Below are positions 8,358 to 18,721 of a DNA stretch of 64,000 nt, one piece after another. Each line of letters begins with the position of its first letter. The stretch's first letter is position 1. The position numbers and the translations under genes are program-made. The stretch comes from Bin5 sp022827195 (GTDB lineage Bacteria > Chloroflexota > Anaerolineae > Caldilineales > Caldilineaceae): contig OZ242331.1 of the NCBI GenBank assembly GCA_965208275.1, forward strand, positions 1,240,001-1,304,000. The letters are read 5' to 3'. The notes under the pieces are model-generated. The model was not told the origin of the DNA, made no database searches, and worked only from the letters and a program-made list of their open reading frames with translations.

Positions 8358-9611
8358 ATGCCAAAGCGTCTTGCCCCTTTTGTGTTCCTTGCCGCAGCGC
8401 TGATGCTGGCCGCGTGCGCCGCTGCACCGACTGCCGAAGAAGCCTCCGACGATCAGGCTGCGACGGAAGAGGCGGCTGCCGACATGAGGGGCAAGGTCGT
8501 CGTCGAATCGGGCGGGATGCTCCGCATCGGTGGATCCTTTGCCCTGACCGGCCCGATCCCTACTCTCGGCTTGGACATCCGCCAGGGCGCCGAACTGGCC
8601 ATTGACGACCTCAACGAGGACGGCGGACTGGAAGGCTTCATGTTCGAGCTGGTAGCCGAGGACGGTGCCTGCGACGGCACGCAAGGGACGAACGTCGGAA
8701 ATAAGTTTGCTTCCGACGGGACAATCATTGCCGTCACCGGAGGTACCTGCTCAGGCGAGACCTTCGGCCTCGTGCCAATCCTGCAAGAGACGCGCATCCC
8801 CTTTGTCAGCCCCAGCGCCACCAATCCGGACATCACCTCTCCGAACTGCGATGTCTGCAACCGCGTTGCCCTCAGCGACGCGCTTCAGGGTGCCACAGAT
8901 GCCAGATTCGTGTACAGTGAATTGGGCCTCGCCAAGGTAGCCGTCGTCCACGACAACTCCGACTATGGCAAAGGCGTTGCCGAAGTCTTTCAGCAAAACA
9001 TCACGAGATTGGGCGGGGAAGTGACCGCATTTGAGGGCGTCCAGGTAGGCGACACCGACTTTCGCGCCATGCTGGCAAAGGTTGGCGCGGGTGGGCCACA
9101 GGCTATTTTCTTCGGTGGATACGCCACCGAGGCCGGGCTCATCGCCCAGCAAATGACCGAAACACCCGGCCTCGACGACAAGGTGTTTATGAGCGTTGAC
9201 GGCGCCTACACGCAGCAGTATCTCCAGGCTGCGGGCCTTGCAGCCGAAGGCACGTTCATCTCTCTACTTGCCGGAGACGACTCGAAAGAGTTGAACGCCG
9301 AATTCGACGCCAAGTACATCGAGAAGTACGGCGCGAGCCCCGATGAACTCGGCGCCTTTCACAGTCAGAGCTACGACTCCGTGATGCTGATCGCGGCTGC
9401 AATTGCCTCGGTTGCCTCCTTCGACGACAGCGGCAATCTCGTTATCGATCGCGAGGAACTGATCGCCGCCATTCGCTCCGTAGATGCATTCGACGGACTA
9501 ACCGGCACCATCAGGTGCGACAGCATAGGCGAATGCGGCGCGGGCGGAGTCCAGATTTTCCAGGTCACCGACGGCGCTTTCGTTCAGATCTCCGGTTTTG
9601 GATTGGAGTAG
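8358..9611 (+). CDS. Branched-chain amino acid-type ABC transporter substrate-binding lipoprotein (LivJ/LivK family)
   Basis: Binds a small ligand outside the membrane and would deliver it to an ABC permease. The 417-residue product begins with a lipoprotein signal, MPKRLAPFVFLAAALMLAAC, with C20 as the lipidated residue. A periplasmic-binding fold type I follows: LRIGGSFALTGPIPTLGLDIRQ, AVTGGTCSGETFGLVPILQE, VAVVHDNSDYGKGVAEVF and AIFFGGYATEAGLIAQQM are all typical of LivJ-like proteins. GGAGG lies 5 bases before ATG 8358, which decides this start over an in-frame ATG at 8301. No LivHMGF permease or ATPase genes lie nearby, so the partner must be encoded elsewhere. The ligand could be amino acids, amides or urea. 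Confidence 0.9.
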   Translation: MPKRLAPFVFLAAALMLAACAAAPTAEEASDDQAATEEAAADMRGKVVVESGGMLRIGGSFALTGPIPTLGLDIRQGAELAIDDLNEDGGLEGFMFELVAEDGACDGTQGTNVGNKFASDGTIIAVTGGTCSGETFGLVPILQETRIPFVSPSATNPDITSPNCDVCNRVALSDALQGATDARFVYSELGLAKVAVVHDNSDYGKGVAEVFQQNITRLGGEVTAFEGVQVGDTDFRAMLAKVGAGGPQAIFFGGYATEAGLIAQQMTETPGLDDKVFMSVDGAYTQQYLQAAGLAAEGTFISLLAGDDSKELNAEFDAKYIEKYGASPDELGAFHSQSYDSVMLIAAAIASVASFDDSGNLVIDREELIAAIRSVDAFDGLTGTIRCDSIGECGAGGVQIFQVTDGAFVQISGFGLE

Positions 9612-9630
9612 ACCTCTATGCAGAGAGTAA

Positions 9631-9660
9631 AGAGAGCGTTTTGGCCCTCTCTCCTCTTTT
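9631..9660 (+). terminator. Possible terminator after the substrate-binding protein gene
   Basis: AGAGAG (9631-9636) can pair with CTCTCT (9647-9652), followed by a pyrimidine tract ending in TTTT. The stem is short and purine/pyrimidine biased, so this is a weak call. Confidence 0.4.
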
Positions 9661-10050
9661 CTCCTAACCCACCTCAAAAAATCGACGCGAATGGCGGCAA
9701 CGGCGACCCCCTTGTCGATACCGGGATTTTCGATTTGCCACCTGCCTGGCTACCGATCGTTACCGCGGCTTCGTCGCATATTTGCGTGAGACTCCTTTGC
9801 TCGACCTGCGGGCCTTTCCGACTGTCGGACTTGAACAGCGCGGCAGTCCAGAGGGCGGGATGCGGCTGGAATGTCTGCCACGCTATCAACCTGCACCAGG
9901 CGGGGAGGAGTAAAGGTCGCAGGGCAACTGGAACGGATAGCTTTTCAGCTGCGTCGGTCCGGAGCTAGGTCGGCGAAGAAGCCTGCACGGTTCTGGCAGG
10001 CGGTAGCGAGGTGTACAAGGCCGGCGCATCAAAAGCCAGAAAACACAAGG
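9661..10050. other. Intergenic region, convergent gene ends
   Basis: About 390 bp between a plus-strand and a minus-strand gene. Open frames here lack family features. I see no RNA gene or repeat. Confidence 0.5.
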
Positions 10051-11544
10051 CTAAGAGCTCAGCCCTAGCCTCTCAAACTGGTCCGCCGGCGCATCGTTCG
10101 CCCGCATCAGTTCCGCCATGCGCGCCGCCAACCTCGCCTCCTGCGCGACATTCTCGATCGGCGACTCCTGGCCGGGGTCTGCCTCCAGGTCGAACAACAA
10201 CGTATAGCGCGGTGGGGGGTTGTCCGTCTTCCTCGAAGCCGTCTTCACCGTACGGCACCCCTTGGTGAACGAGAACGGCTCGGCCAGCTCGATGTCCTGG
10301 AGTTCTGCCGCGGTGAAGCGCTGCCGCATGTGATTGGGCATCAGCGTATATTCGAAGAGCGGCTCGTTCTGCAGCGGGTCAACCGGTCCCCGCATGTAGA
10401 CATAGCGACCGTCGGTGACGTTTACGTGTCCGCCGTGCACACCAAACAGCACCGCCTCGCGGGTTGGCGCGTCGTCCGCAACTACATTCCCCAGCGCGAT
10501 CCCCTGCATGTCAGGCGGCCGCGTCACTTCGAACAGGTCCAGCAGCGTGGCCGGCAGGTCGATCATCTGGGTCAGCTGGGCCCGCCGCACGCCCATCACC
10601 CTGCTACGCGGGTCCCAGACGAATAGCGGCGTGTGCGCGATCTCGTTGTAGAAGGGCGGAAAGTTCTTCGCCCACCAGTCGTGCTCTCCGAGAAGATAGC
10701 CGTGGTCCGTGCACACGATCAGCATCGTGTCGTCCCACATCGCCTGCTCGTCCATCAAGTCCAGCACCTTGCCCAGGTATTCGTCACACATGCTCAGCAG
10801 CGCCGCGTACTCGTAACGGGCGTGGTGTACCTCTTCCGGCGTCTCCTCCACCCGCCGGTAGGGCGGCCAGTCAAAGTGCTCGCCGTCATACTCGTGCGGA
10901 TAGAGGTCCTTGTACTTTTGATGCGTGAAAAATGGCTCGTGGGGGTCGAAAGTCTCGATCTGCAGGAACCAGCCGTCCTGCCCGCTGTTGCGCCGCAGGA
11001 AATCCAGTCCCGCAGCGAAGGTCTTGGCCTGCGGCTGCATTTCTTCGCTCTGCATATGCTCGCGGTTAATCCAGTCCTGACGCAGTTTCTGGTCATTGCG
11101 CCGCAACCCTTCAGGCTGCATCCGCATCCGATTCAGCGAGGGAGGCTCGACCGGATCCGCCACCTGACCGATCCACGCGTCGCCCTCCTGGCCGCGATGG
11201 TAGTCCCAGCTATCGTAGCGCGTGTGATAGGTGGCGCCTCCGTCCTCGAAATAGTGCAGATGATCGGTGCTCAGATGTGTGTAGATGCCGTTTTCCGACA
11301 GGAGTTCCGGCATCGAGTCGTCGAACGGCTCCAGCGGGCCCCAGCTCCGGTGCAGAAAGTTGTAGCGGCCCGTGTGCAGCTCCCGGCGCGCCGGCATACA
11401 AGGCATGCTGCCGACAAAGCAGTTGTCGAACGTGACTGTCCGCTCCGCCAACCGCTCGAAGTTCGGCGCATGCACCCAGTCGCACCCATAAGGCGGCAGC
11501 ATGTGTCGGTTCAATGTGTCAAACATAACCATCACCGCTCTCAT
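10051..11544 (-). CDS. Sulfatase, Cys-type (second copy in window)
   Basis: The 497-residue cytoplasmic-type sulfatase starts MRAVMVMFDTLNRHMLPPYG, with the metal Asp at D9. The formylglycine signature is C49-M-P-A-R53 followed by RELHTGR. HLHYFEDGGATYHTRY and IVCTDHGYLLGEHDWWAKN carry the later active-site blocks. It differs clearly from the other sulfatase in this window, so it is not a recent duplicate and probably acts on another sulfate ester. The open frame extends 24 codons upstream, but ATG 11544 follows GAGGAGCTGGG and fits the family start. It is the last gene of a minus-strand run, 109 bp after a PPOX gene. Confidence 0.9.
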   Translation of the reverse strand: MRAVMVMFDTLNRHMLPPYGCDWVHAPNFERLAERTVTFDNCFVGSMPCMPARRELHTGRYNFLHRSWGPLEPFDDSMPELLSENGIYTHLSTDHLHYFEDGGATYHTRYDSWDYHRGQEGDAWIGQVADPVEPPSLNRMRMQPEGLRRNDQKLRQDWINREHMQSEEMQPQAKTFAAGLDFLRRNSGQDGWFLQIETFDPHEPFFTHQKYKDLYPHEYDGEHFDWPPYRRVEETPEEVHHARYEYAALLSMCDEYLGKVLDLMDEQAMWDDTMLIVCTDHGYLLGEHDWWAKNFPPFYNEIAHTPLFVWDPRSRVMGVRRAQLTQMIDLPATLLDLFEVTRPPDMQGIALGNVVADDAPTREAVLFGVHGGHVNVTDGRYVYMRGPVDPLQNEPLFEYTLMPNHMRQRFTAAELQDIELAEPFSFTKGCRTVKTASRKTDNPPPRYTLLFDLEADPGQESPIENVAQEARLAARMAELMRANDAPADQFERLGLSS

Positions 11545-11653
11545 TTGGTTCCCAGCTCCTCTCGCCTGAATCCTGATCCTTACCGTAAAGGACTCTGCCC
11601 TATTGCAACAAGACAACTCGCCGTAACCAACAGGAGGCTAACCACGCCATCCA

Positions 11654-12040
11654 CTATCGATCACGGTCCCCAATCTCCATGACAATCTGACCTCTATTCT
11701 CCCCACGCAACGCAGCAACCAGCGTCACAAACAAGACCTGGGCGCGGTACTTTTTCCTCAACGCCCTTCTCATCTCCTCCTTGACTTCCACATCGTCTGC
11801 GATCGACGTGACCACGCCCTCGACCCACGGCCCCTCCGTGTTCCCCCGCATGTCGCAAGCCGCCACCCGCACCAGCGGATTGTTGCGCGCCCGCTTCACC
11901 TTCCAGCTGTCGCCCTGCGTCCAGACCAGCAGCTTACCTTCCCTCGCCACCGTCCAAACTGGCGTCCTGACCCCCTGGCCGTTTTTGCGAATCGTCTCCA
12001 GCGAGATGTACTTGGGATCGCCCAAGTCGCTCAGCTTCAT
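11654..12040 (-). CDS. PPOX-class (pyridoxamine 5'-phosphate oxidase-like) F420/FMN-binding protein
   Basis: The 128-residue protein has the split-barrel flavin/F420-binding fold. LGDPKYISLETIRKNGQGVRTPVWTV is the opening strand pair common to F420-dependent PPOX proteins. LLVWTQGDSWKVKRARNNPLVRVAACDMRG contains the W(K)VKRaRrNP motif, and WVEGVVTSI follows. Such proteins reduce small substrates with reduced F420 or bind flavins; the substrate is unknown. GGGAGG precedes the ATG. It lies 27 bp downstream of the exported dioxygenase gene, so the two are probably co-transcribed. Confidence 0.85.
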   Translation of the reverse strand: MKLSDLGDPKYISLETIRKNGQGVRTPVWTVAREGKLLVWTQGDSWKVKRARNNPLVRVAACDMRGNTEGPWVEGVVTSIADDVEVKEEMRRALRKKYRAQVLFVTLVAALRGENRGQIVMEIGDRDR

Positions 12041-12067
12041 CAGGTTCCTGCCTCCCGTCGCGGCACC

Positions 12068-12799
12068 TTACTCTCCAACCGTCGTCCTCAGAACAATGTC
12101 CCGCGTCCCCGTAAGAACAGCCATGCCTTCCCCGTCGGTCCCCTCCTCCACCTGCATGATCAGCGCGTTCACATCCTCGCCCGCTCCGGCAAAGATCCCA
12201 TCCGCGCCCTGCCCCGTATCGATGCTGAAGTAGAACTGCGTAGTCAGCAACTCCTTTTCCACCAGCCGCACCTTAACGTGAATATGCCGCGGCCGCCGCC
12301 CGTATGCACCCGGCATTATCGTCCTGAATCCATAACGCCCATCCTCGTCAGTGACCGCCTCACCATAGGACTGAAAGTTCACGTCGCGCCGACCACTGTC
12401 CGGGTCGCGCGGATGCATATAGGCCCCGTTGTCGTCCGTCTGCCAGATCTCAACCACCGCCCCCGCCACCGGCATCCCCGCCGCGTCGTACAGCCCGCCT
12501 CCGAACTCCAGGATCTCTCCGGCTGCCATCCCGGCGGCGCCCTTTAGCACCACCAGGTCATTGTCCCGGTCGGCCGGCTTCTCCACCGGATAGTACGGCC
12601 CCTCCGTTTGCGCCGGCGTATGGTAGGTAACTTCGATCGGGAAGGCCTGTTCGACGTCCTCCGCGACCGCCGAACTTTCCGGGTTCGCTCCCGCGTTCTC
12701 CCCGTTCGCAGACAATGCTGTTTCGCCGATAGCCGTGCACGCCGCCAGGAGCGAGGCGGTCACAAGCAGTCCGATCAATCTCATGAGATGGCAAGCCAA
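12068..12799 (-). CDS. Exported intradiol ring-cleavage dioxygenase (lipoprotein)
   Basis: Intradiol dioxygenases open catechol-type rings between the two hydroxyls using Fe(III). All four expected iron ligands are present: Y127 (DDNGAY), Y166 (MPGAY), H172 and H174 (RPRHIHV). The N-terminus is a lipoprotein signal ending LLAAC with C21, followed by an acidic, Ala-rich linker of about 30 residues, so the enzyme should act outside the cytoplasmic membrane. That is unusual compared with cytosolic protocatechuate or catechol dioxygenases. TTG 12799 has AAGGAG 8 bases upstream; an ATG at 12784 is the alternative. A gap of 168 bp separates it from the CoA-transferase and thiolase genes upstream. 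Confidence 0.88.
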   Translation of the reverse strand: MACHLMRLIGLLVTASLLAACTAIGETALSANGENAGANPESSAVAEDVEQAFPIEVTYHTPAQTEGPYYPVEKPADRDNDLVVLKGAAGMAAGEILEFGGGLYDAAGMPVAGAVVEIWQTDDNGAYMHPRDPDSGRRDVNFQSYGEAVTDEDGRYGFRTIMPGAYGRRPRHIHVKVRLVEKELLTTQFYFSIDTGQGADGIFAGAGEDVNALIMQVEEGTDGEGMAVLTGTRDIVLRTTVGE

Positions 12800-12967
12800 G
12801 ACGGCTGCTCCTTCAGAATCGTTGCCGGTCCCGGCATTCGTAATTCATCGAAGTTTCTCGTCGAGTGGACTCCCGACCTCTCGTGGGCGATTGTATTCGC
12901 CTCAGTAAATCGAAACTCACATGCTTGCAGCAAATCAGTTGGAAACCGAAGACCGAAAGAATTTAGA

Positions 12968-14319
12968 CTAGCAGCACCCATCAAGCAGGATCCCAAACCG
13001 CGCGCTCGTACCCGCCTCCACCTCCGCCAGCGTCGCCCCCGGCATCAGCTCAGTCAAGGTCAGCCGCTTCCCTACAAAACGAAATACCGCCAGCTCGGTA
13101 ATCACCACATCCACCGCGCCCGTCGCCGTCAGCGGCAGCGTGCACCGCGGCACGATCTTCGGCTGCCCGTCGCGGCTGGCATGCGTCATCGTCACGATCA
13201 GCCTCTTCGCGCCCGACGCCAGGTCCATTGCGCCGCCAACGCCCAGGAGCGGCCGCCCCGGGGCAGCCCAGTTCGCCAGATTGCCCTGCTCGTCCACCTG
13301 CAGGCCGCCCATGATCGCCGCGTCCACGTGGCCGCCGCGAATCATTGCAAATGAGTCGGCGCTGTCGAAGTAGCTGCTTCCCGGCAGCGCAGTCACTGGA
13401 ATCTTGCTCGCGTTCACCGGGTACTCCATCGCACCGCCGCTCTCCGGCGATGGCCCTACACCCAGCATCCCGTTTTCCGTGTGCAGCACGATCCCATGCG
13501 CGGGCGTGATCAGGTCCGCCACCAGCGTCGGAATGCCCACGCCCAGGTTGACGATGTCGCCCGGCTTCAGCTCGGCCAGCGCACGCCGCGCCAGCCGCAT
13601 GCGCACGTCGCCGGCCCTCTTCCCGCTGTCCTCGATCGTCGCCGACGTCCCCAGGTCGGCCGCCGAGGTCTGCACCGGCACAAGATAGTCGACAAAGCAG
13701 CCGGGCGTGTGGATGCTCTCGGGCGGAAGCGTCCCGGCTGGCAGGCACTCTTCCACCTCGGCGATCACCAGGTCGGCCGCCGTAGCCATCACGCGATTGA
13801 AGTTTTGCTCGGTCATGCGGTAGACCAGGTTGCCGGTCTTGTCGGCGCTCCATGCCCGCACGAGCGCCACGTCTGCCCGCAGTGCCGGCTGGAAAACGTG
13901 CTCCCTGCCCCCGATCCACTTTGTCTCACGCCCCTCCGCCAGCGCAGTCCCCGCAGCCGTCGGGGTGTAAAAGCCGCCTAGTCCCGCGCCGCCCGCCCGG
14001 ATCGCCTCGACCATGGTGCCCTGCGGCATCACCTCGAACTGAATCTCGCCACTCTGCGCCGCGGCCACCGCCTCCGGATTGCTGGTGAAAAAGGACCCGA
14101 TCGCCCTGCTGATCTGCCCATTGCGCAGCATCCGCCCCCCGCCGAGCCCCGGCTCGCCCACGTTGTTCGCTAAGTAGGTGAGCCCCCGCACATCGGTCTC
14201 GGCCAGGGCGTGCAGGACCTGCGTCGGATTGCCGGTCATACCGAAACCGCCGACCAGTACCCTGTCGCCAGACCTGACCAGCGCCGCCGCGGCGCGCGGC
14301 GTGATTTGCGGAATCTCCT

Positions 14320-14323
<4 letters not shown>
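12968..14323 (-). CDS. 3-oxoacid CoA-transferase, fused alpha and beta subunits
   Basis: Transfers CoA between succinyl-CoA and a 3-oxoacid such as acetoacetate or 3-oxoadipate. The 451-residue product joins an A-type domain (about 1-225, with RVLVGGFGMTGNP and FEVMPQGTMVEAIRAGG) to a B-type domain (about 235-451, with VNLGVGIPTLVADL). The catalytic glutamate is E283 in HTENGMLG. Bacterial enzymes usually have two separate subunits (PcaI/PcaJ, ScoA/ScoB), so this is the fused form as in mitochondrial SCOT. The start GTG 14323 overlaps the thiolase stop by 4 bp (GTGA), implying translational coupling. Given the PcaF-like thiolase next door, 3-oxoadipate is a plausible substrate; acetoacetate is the alternative. 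Confidence 0.9.
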
Positions 14324-15594
<1,271 letters not shown>

Positions 15595-15599
15595 CTTTC

Positions 15600-16067
15600 T
15601 CAGCTCACTGCGTTGACCAGGGCCTGCACGAAACCGTAATGCTGCGACTCATGGTACAGGTTGAAGGTAAACGCGTCCTCCAGGCTGCCGATCTGCATGC
15701 CCGACCCGGTTGTGAACGATTCGAAATCCACATCGTCGAACCGGCCTGCGCCGTAGTCCTCCTCCAGCTGCGCCTGCTGCGGCAGGAGCCCCGCGACCAG
15801 TGCTTGTGCGTCCGGCTCGCTCTCCCAGTCCGCCGGCGACGTGCCCGGCAGGTACAGTGGGACCATCTGCTCGTCCACCGAAACCGGCAACCCGCAACGG
15901 GCATACAGAATTCTCTGCTGCACCACCAGCAGGTGGCCGACGTTCCAGGCGATATTGTTGTCAAACCCCGCCGGCACCTCTTGCAGCTGCTTCGCCGAAA
16001 GCTCCCCTATTGCCGCATGAATCGAACTACGTACTTGCCGGTGCATCGTCACTGCAAACTGTGACAC
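15600..16067 (-). CDS. DinB-like four-helix metal-binding protein
   Basis: The 155-residue product resembles the DinB/YfiT superfamily: an N-terminal helix (QVRSSIHAAIGELSAKQL), FDNNIAWNVGHLLVVQQRILYARCGL with the first metal His, and a final helix (FNLYHESQHYGFVQALV) with the other two. Members are mycothiol- or bacillithiol-dependent transferases, or have unknown function. GTG 16067 is chosen because AAGGAG lies 7 bases upstream; the open frame extends further but without such a site. It is the first gene of the thiolase/CoA-transferase operon. Confidence 0.78.
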   Translation of the reverse strand: MSQFAVTMHRQVRSSIHAAIGELSAKQLQEVPAGFDNNIAWNVGHLLVVQQRILYARCGLPVSVDEQMVPLYLPGTSPADWESEPDAQALVAGLLPQQAQLEEDYGAGRFDDVDFESFTTGSGMQIGSLEDAFTFNLYHESQHYGFVQALVNAVS

Positions 16068-16518
16068 GCTAGCTCTCCTTTCGAATGGGAATCCGGACCG
16101 GTCAAAGGGAGGGTTGGCGCTGCGATTCGCTGTCGGCGGGACCTTCATTCCCCTCTCCGCGCCCGCACGACGGCGTCCTACCCGCCCGTGCCGTGCATTC
16201 TAACATACCGCGCTTGGGCGGCCCTACCGTCCGCGCTTTCCTCGCATCCCCTCCCCGGCCTCCACGCCCAGACTCCACTCCAGGCAGTGCGCCACTGGGT
16301 CTCGAACGCAGAGACAGATTCCCGCCGATGTAGCGTCTGCCTAGCCTTAGCGCAAAGAGCTTCCTTGCCTACTGCCGAGAGCCTTCTCTATACGGACCAT
16401 CGACTGAATTCATGGAGTTCGTGGATCGTCTGGCAGTCGCAGGGCACATCCGACACAGCAATAGGCGACTGAATTACAGCGTAATGGGGATACGGCCTGG
16501 TTGCCACCGAAATGGGCA

Positions 16519-16532
16519 GTTTTTCGAAAAAC
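16519..16532. repeat. Perfect 14-bp palindrome
   Basis: GTTTTTCGAAAAAC is its own reverse complement. It lies in the gene-poor gap and could be a protein-binding dyad. No gene within 450 bp explains it. Confidence 0.55.
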
Positions 16533-16574
16533 GTCCGGATTTGACGCAACCCGGCTGCGAACTTTTCGGAAACC

Positions 16575-16607
16575 GGGTATCGACAGGGTATCGATAGGGT
16601 ATCGAAT
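16575..16607. repeat. 11-bp tandem repeat, three units
   Basis: Three head-to-tail copies of GGGTATCGAnn: GGGTATCGACA, GGGTATCGATA and GGGTATCGAAT. The period is about one DNA helical turn, so the core GGGTATCGA would lie on one face of the DNA. Confidence 0.8.
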
Positions 16608-16656
16608 GGGCAGTTTTGGCCTGATTGGCCCAACTTTGAAAAAGTTTTGCCTCTCC

Positions 16657-16795
16657 TCGTGACAGGATATTGGCATGGACTCTCGTAGCAGGATGCGGTA
16701 GCGGGTGGTTTTGGACTGAAAGTACGCAAAAAGTGTCGTTTTGGTGCAGAAAGTGCGCAAAGTCGTGTCGGTTGCATGCTATTCGTGACAGGATA
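16657..16795. repeat. 13-bp direct repeat pair 126 bp apart
   Basis: TCGTGACAGGATA occurs identically at 16657-16669 and 16783-16795. The sequence between the copies shows no other clear structure. Confidence 0.6.
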
Positions 16796-17052
16796 CCGAG
16801 CCGGGTGTCGGCTGCGCAGGCATGGGCGGCATGGCGGACGGCTGGGTGGTACATTGCCGGTTGGTGCCGGCTGCACCCGGAGCGATGTTCGCTGGGGGCA
16901 GGGTTCGGACGTTCAGTTCAGAGCAGGGCGACATGGCGGGTGGCCTAGGTAAGGTGGGCGGGCAGTTGTGCGATGCAGGGCGTTTGGGACCAGACTGATT
17001 GTGTTCAGGTTCAATCTTGCAGTATAGCACGTTTCGGAGACTCATGCTGGGG

Positions 17053-17115
17053 CCGGTGGTCAGAGGTCAGTGGCCAGTGGTCAGTGGCCAGTGGTCAGTT
17101 GCCAGTCGCCAGTTG
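17053..17115. repeat. Heptamer tandem array (YCAGTKG-like, nine units)
   Basis: Nine units of exactly 7 bp in phase: CCGGTGG, TCAGAGG, TCAGTGG, CCAGTGG, TCAGTGG, CCAGTGG, TCAGTTG, CCAGTCG, CCAGTTG. The outer units diverge from the centre. This resembles the short tandemly repeated heptamers known from cyanobacterial intergenic DNA. It is not a CRISPR array, since there are no spacers. Confidence 0.85.
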
Positions 17116-17926
17116 CCGGGGACAGCGGGAAGTGGGTATGAGTTGGTTGCTAGGCGAGGTATGGGAGCTTGTTCCCCAATTCTGGACGGCACCACTGTGG
17201 GTCCTATTCCTGGCCTGATGCGGGTCGGCATTAGCCGAGAGGGAACGACAGAATGGCCGGGACACCTTGCAGCGGCGTCCAAAGAGACGGCATTCCCCGA
17301 CGGCTCGGCAGACCTCCAGGGAGGATTCCATCTGAAAGGCCGCTGCATGTGTGTTACTTAGTGAAGAGATTGCTGCCCTCTCCTGTCGGTCGGTACGTCT
17401 CCCAGGTTGTCGTCTCTGACCGTGGCTTTCGAATCGGCGAATGTTGCGTTAACTTAACAAGGTCGCAATCGGCCCTTAAGTGGACTGATATAGACTTGTC
17501 TGTATGACAGAGAAGGTTATCCCCTGGGCTTCCGAGATTATGGCGCGCACGTAAACCGGCAGTTGCGGCGCGCGGGCAACTGCCCGGCATTTGGAACAGT
17601 CAGTCGCTTGGCTTTGACGGGATGCTCCCATAGTCCGCTAAAGACCGCTGACATTGGGGGCAGTTGCAGGGTCCGACGGTTTCTGGCTTCCTCTTCATGT
17701 GGAACTGATCGATTGGACATCTGATGGGACAAGGTCAACTTACGCACTTTTCTGGACCGGTCTCCGTGAAAGTCAGATCGGGCTCGGCGTCGTCCAGCCC
17801 TTGCCGGCGACATCATCCGGAGGCAGTTTTTCCGTTATTCCGGGCCCTCTTCAGCGCTCTTGGCCGAGCGACGCTCCGCACAATACCTTTCCGACGCCCT
17901 GCAATTCGACAAGATGGAGACGCCAC

Positions 17927-18673
17927 ATGAGCTATTGGATTCCGAGACTTCTGGTCGTCTTGATCTGTTCGGCCATTGCGCTGGCTGCCTGCGGTCGCAG
18001 CAACGATTCCAACGAATTGGAAGAACGCGAAGTGGGCACCACCACAGTTCTGGAGAGCGAAGAGTCGCCACCTGATTCCGTCTCCATGCTCGAAACACCC
18101 TTCGACGGCGCGCTGCCGCCCACGACGCAACTCATGCTCGGCATTCTAAGGCTTGAAGACACAGGCGATGCCGTGACGGCTGCGCAGGCCGCCTCCATGC
18201 TCCCTCTTTGGCAGGCGTTGCAAAGCGGCACCATCCAGAACCAGGCCGAGAGAGCCGCAGTTTTCAATCAGATCGAGGTTGCCCTGAACGACCATCAGAT
18301 CGAGGCCATCGGCGCCATGCAGTTGACCGCAATCGACCTGAACGAGTGGGCCGCGGCCAATGGCGTTGAGCTGCCTCAGTTCGGCCAGGGCGGCCAGGCA
18401 AGGCAGGCCGGCCAGGGCAGACAAGGAGGCCAGGGCGAACCCGGAGGGATCTTTGCCGATATGTCGGAAGACGAACGCGCCGCCTTCCGCGAAGAGATGC
18501 AGAACCTGTCGGCCGAAGAACGGCGTGAACGCTTGCAGGAGATGGGGGTGGAGATCCCGGAAAATGCCGGTCAGGGCGGCCCCGGGGGATTTCGCGGCGC
18601 AGGCGGCGGCGCACGCTTCGGCGCCCTGTTGGAACCGCTGATTGAGCTCCTGCAATCAAAGACAGCGCTTTGA
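17927..18673 (+). CDS. Hypothetical lipoprotein, first gene of the MacAB-like operon
   Basis: No known domain recognised. The 248-residue product starts with a lipoprotein signal (MSYWIPRLLVVLICSAIALAAC, C22). After an acidic linker, LPPTTQLMLGILRLEDTGDAVTAAQAASMLPLWQAL suggests helical repeats with an even spacing of Leu and Ala. A Gly/Gln-rich stretch (about residues 145-172) precedes a charged region (DMSEDERAAFREEMQNLSAEERRERLQEM). GGAG lies 7 bases before ATG 17927, which decides this start within a longer open frame. It ends 48 bp before the HlyD-family gene, so it is likely an accessory of the exporter. Short Gly/Gln-rich lipoproteins with EERR repeats recur next to such pumps, but this is not a functional assignment. 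Confidence 0.75.
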   Translation: MSYWIPRLLVVLICSAIALAACGRSNDSNELEEREVGTTTVLESEESPPDSVSMLETPFDGALPPTTQLMLGILRLEDTGDAVTAAQAASMLPLWQALQSGTIQNQAERAAVFNQIEVALNDHQIEAIGAMQLTAIDLNEWAAANGVELPQFGQGGQARQAGQGRQGGQGEPGGIFADMSEDERAAFREEMQNLSAEERRERLQEMGVEIPENAGQGGPGGFRGAGGGARFGALLEPLIELLQSKTAL

Positions 18674-18721
18674 TCGACCGCCGTTGACCGCCTTTTCGCG
18701 AACTACGAAAAGGAGCTTTCG

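Larger units (their letters stand above)
16068..17926. other. Gene-poor region of about 1.86 kb with short repeats
   Basis: No open frame here has family features, and the candidates on both strands look like chance frames. The stretch holds an 11-bp triple repeat, a 14-bp palindrome, a 13-bp direct repeat and a heptamer array, listed separately. It separates divergent transcription units: the DinB operon leftwards and the lipoprotein/export operon rightwards. Part of it (16480-16780) looks less GC-rich than its neighbours. Confidence 0.6.

Noticed and set aside
9618..9968. 116-codon frame after the substrate-binding protein gene
   Set aside because: Starts within the putative terminator; mixed composition with no domain, signal or ribosome-binding site.
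10633..11682. 349-codon plus-strand frame opposite the second sulfatase
   Set aside because: Shadow of the sulfatase gene, whose motifs are all on the minus strand.
16388..16876. 162-codon minus-strand frame in the gene-poor gap
   Set aside because: Its repeated RYPV phrases come from the 11-bp DNA repeat; no domain, and other frames there are equally open.
17053..17115. CRISPR array
   Set aside because: Units are 7 bp, contiguous and without spacers; no cas genes are present.
16999..17361. 120-codon plus-strand frame across the heptamer array
   Set aside because: Reads through tandem repeats (QWPVVSGQWSVASRQLP); low complexity, not a protein family.
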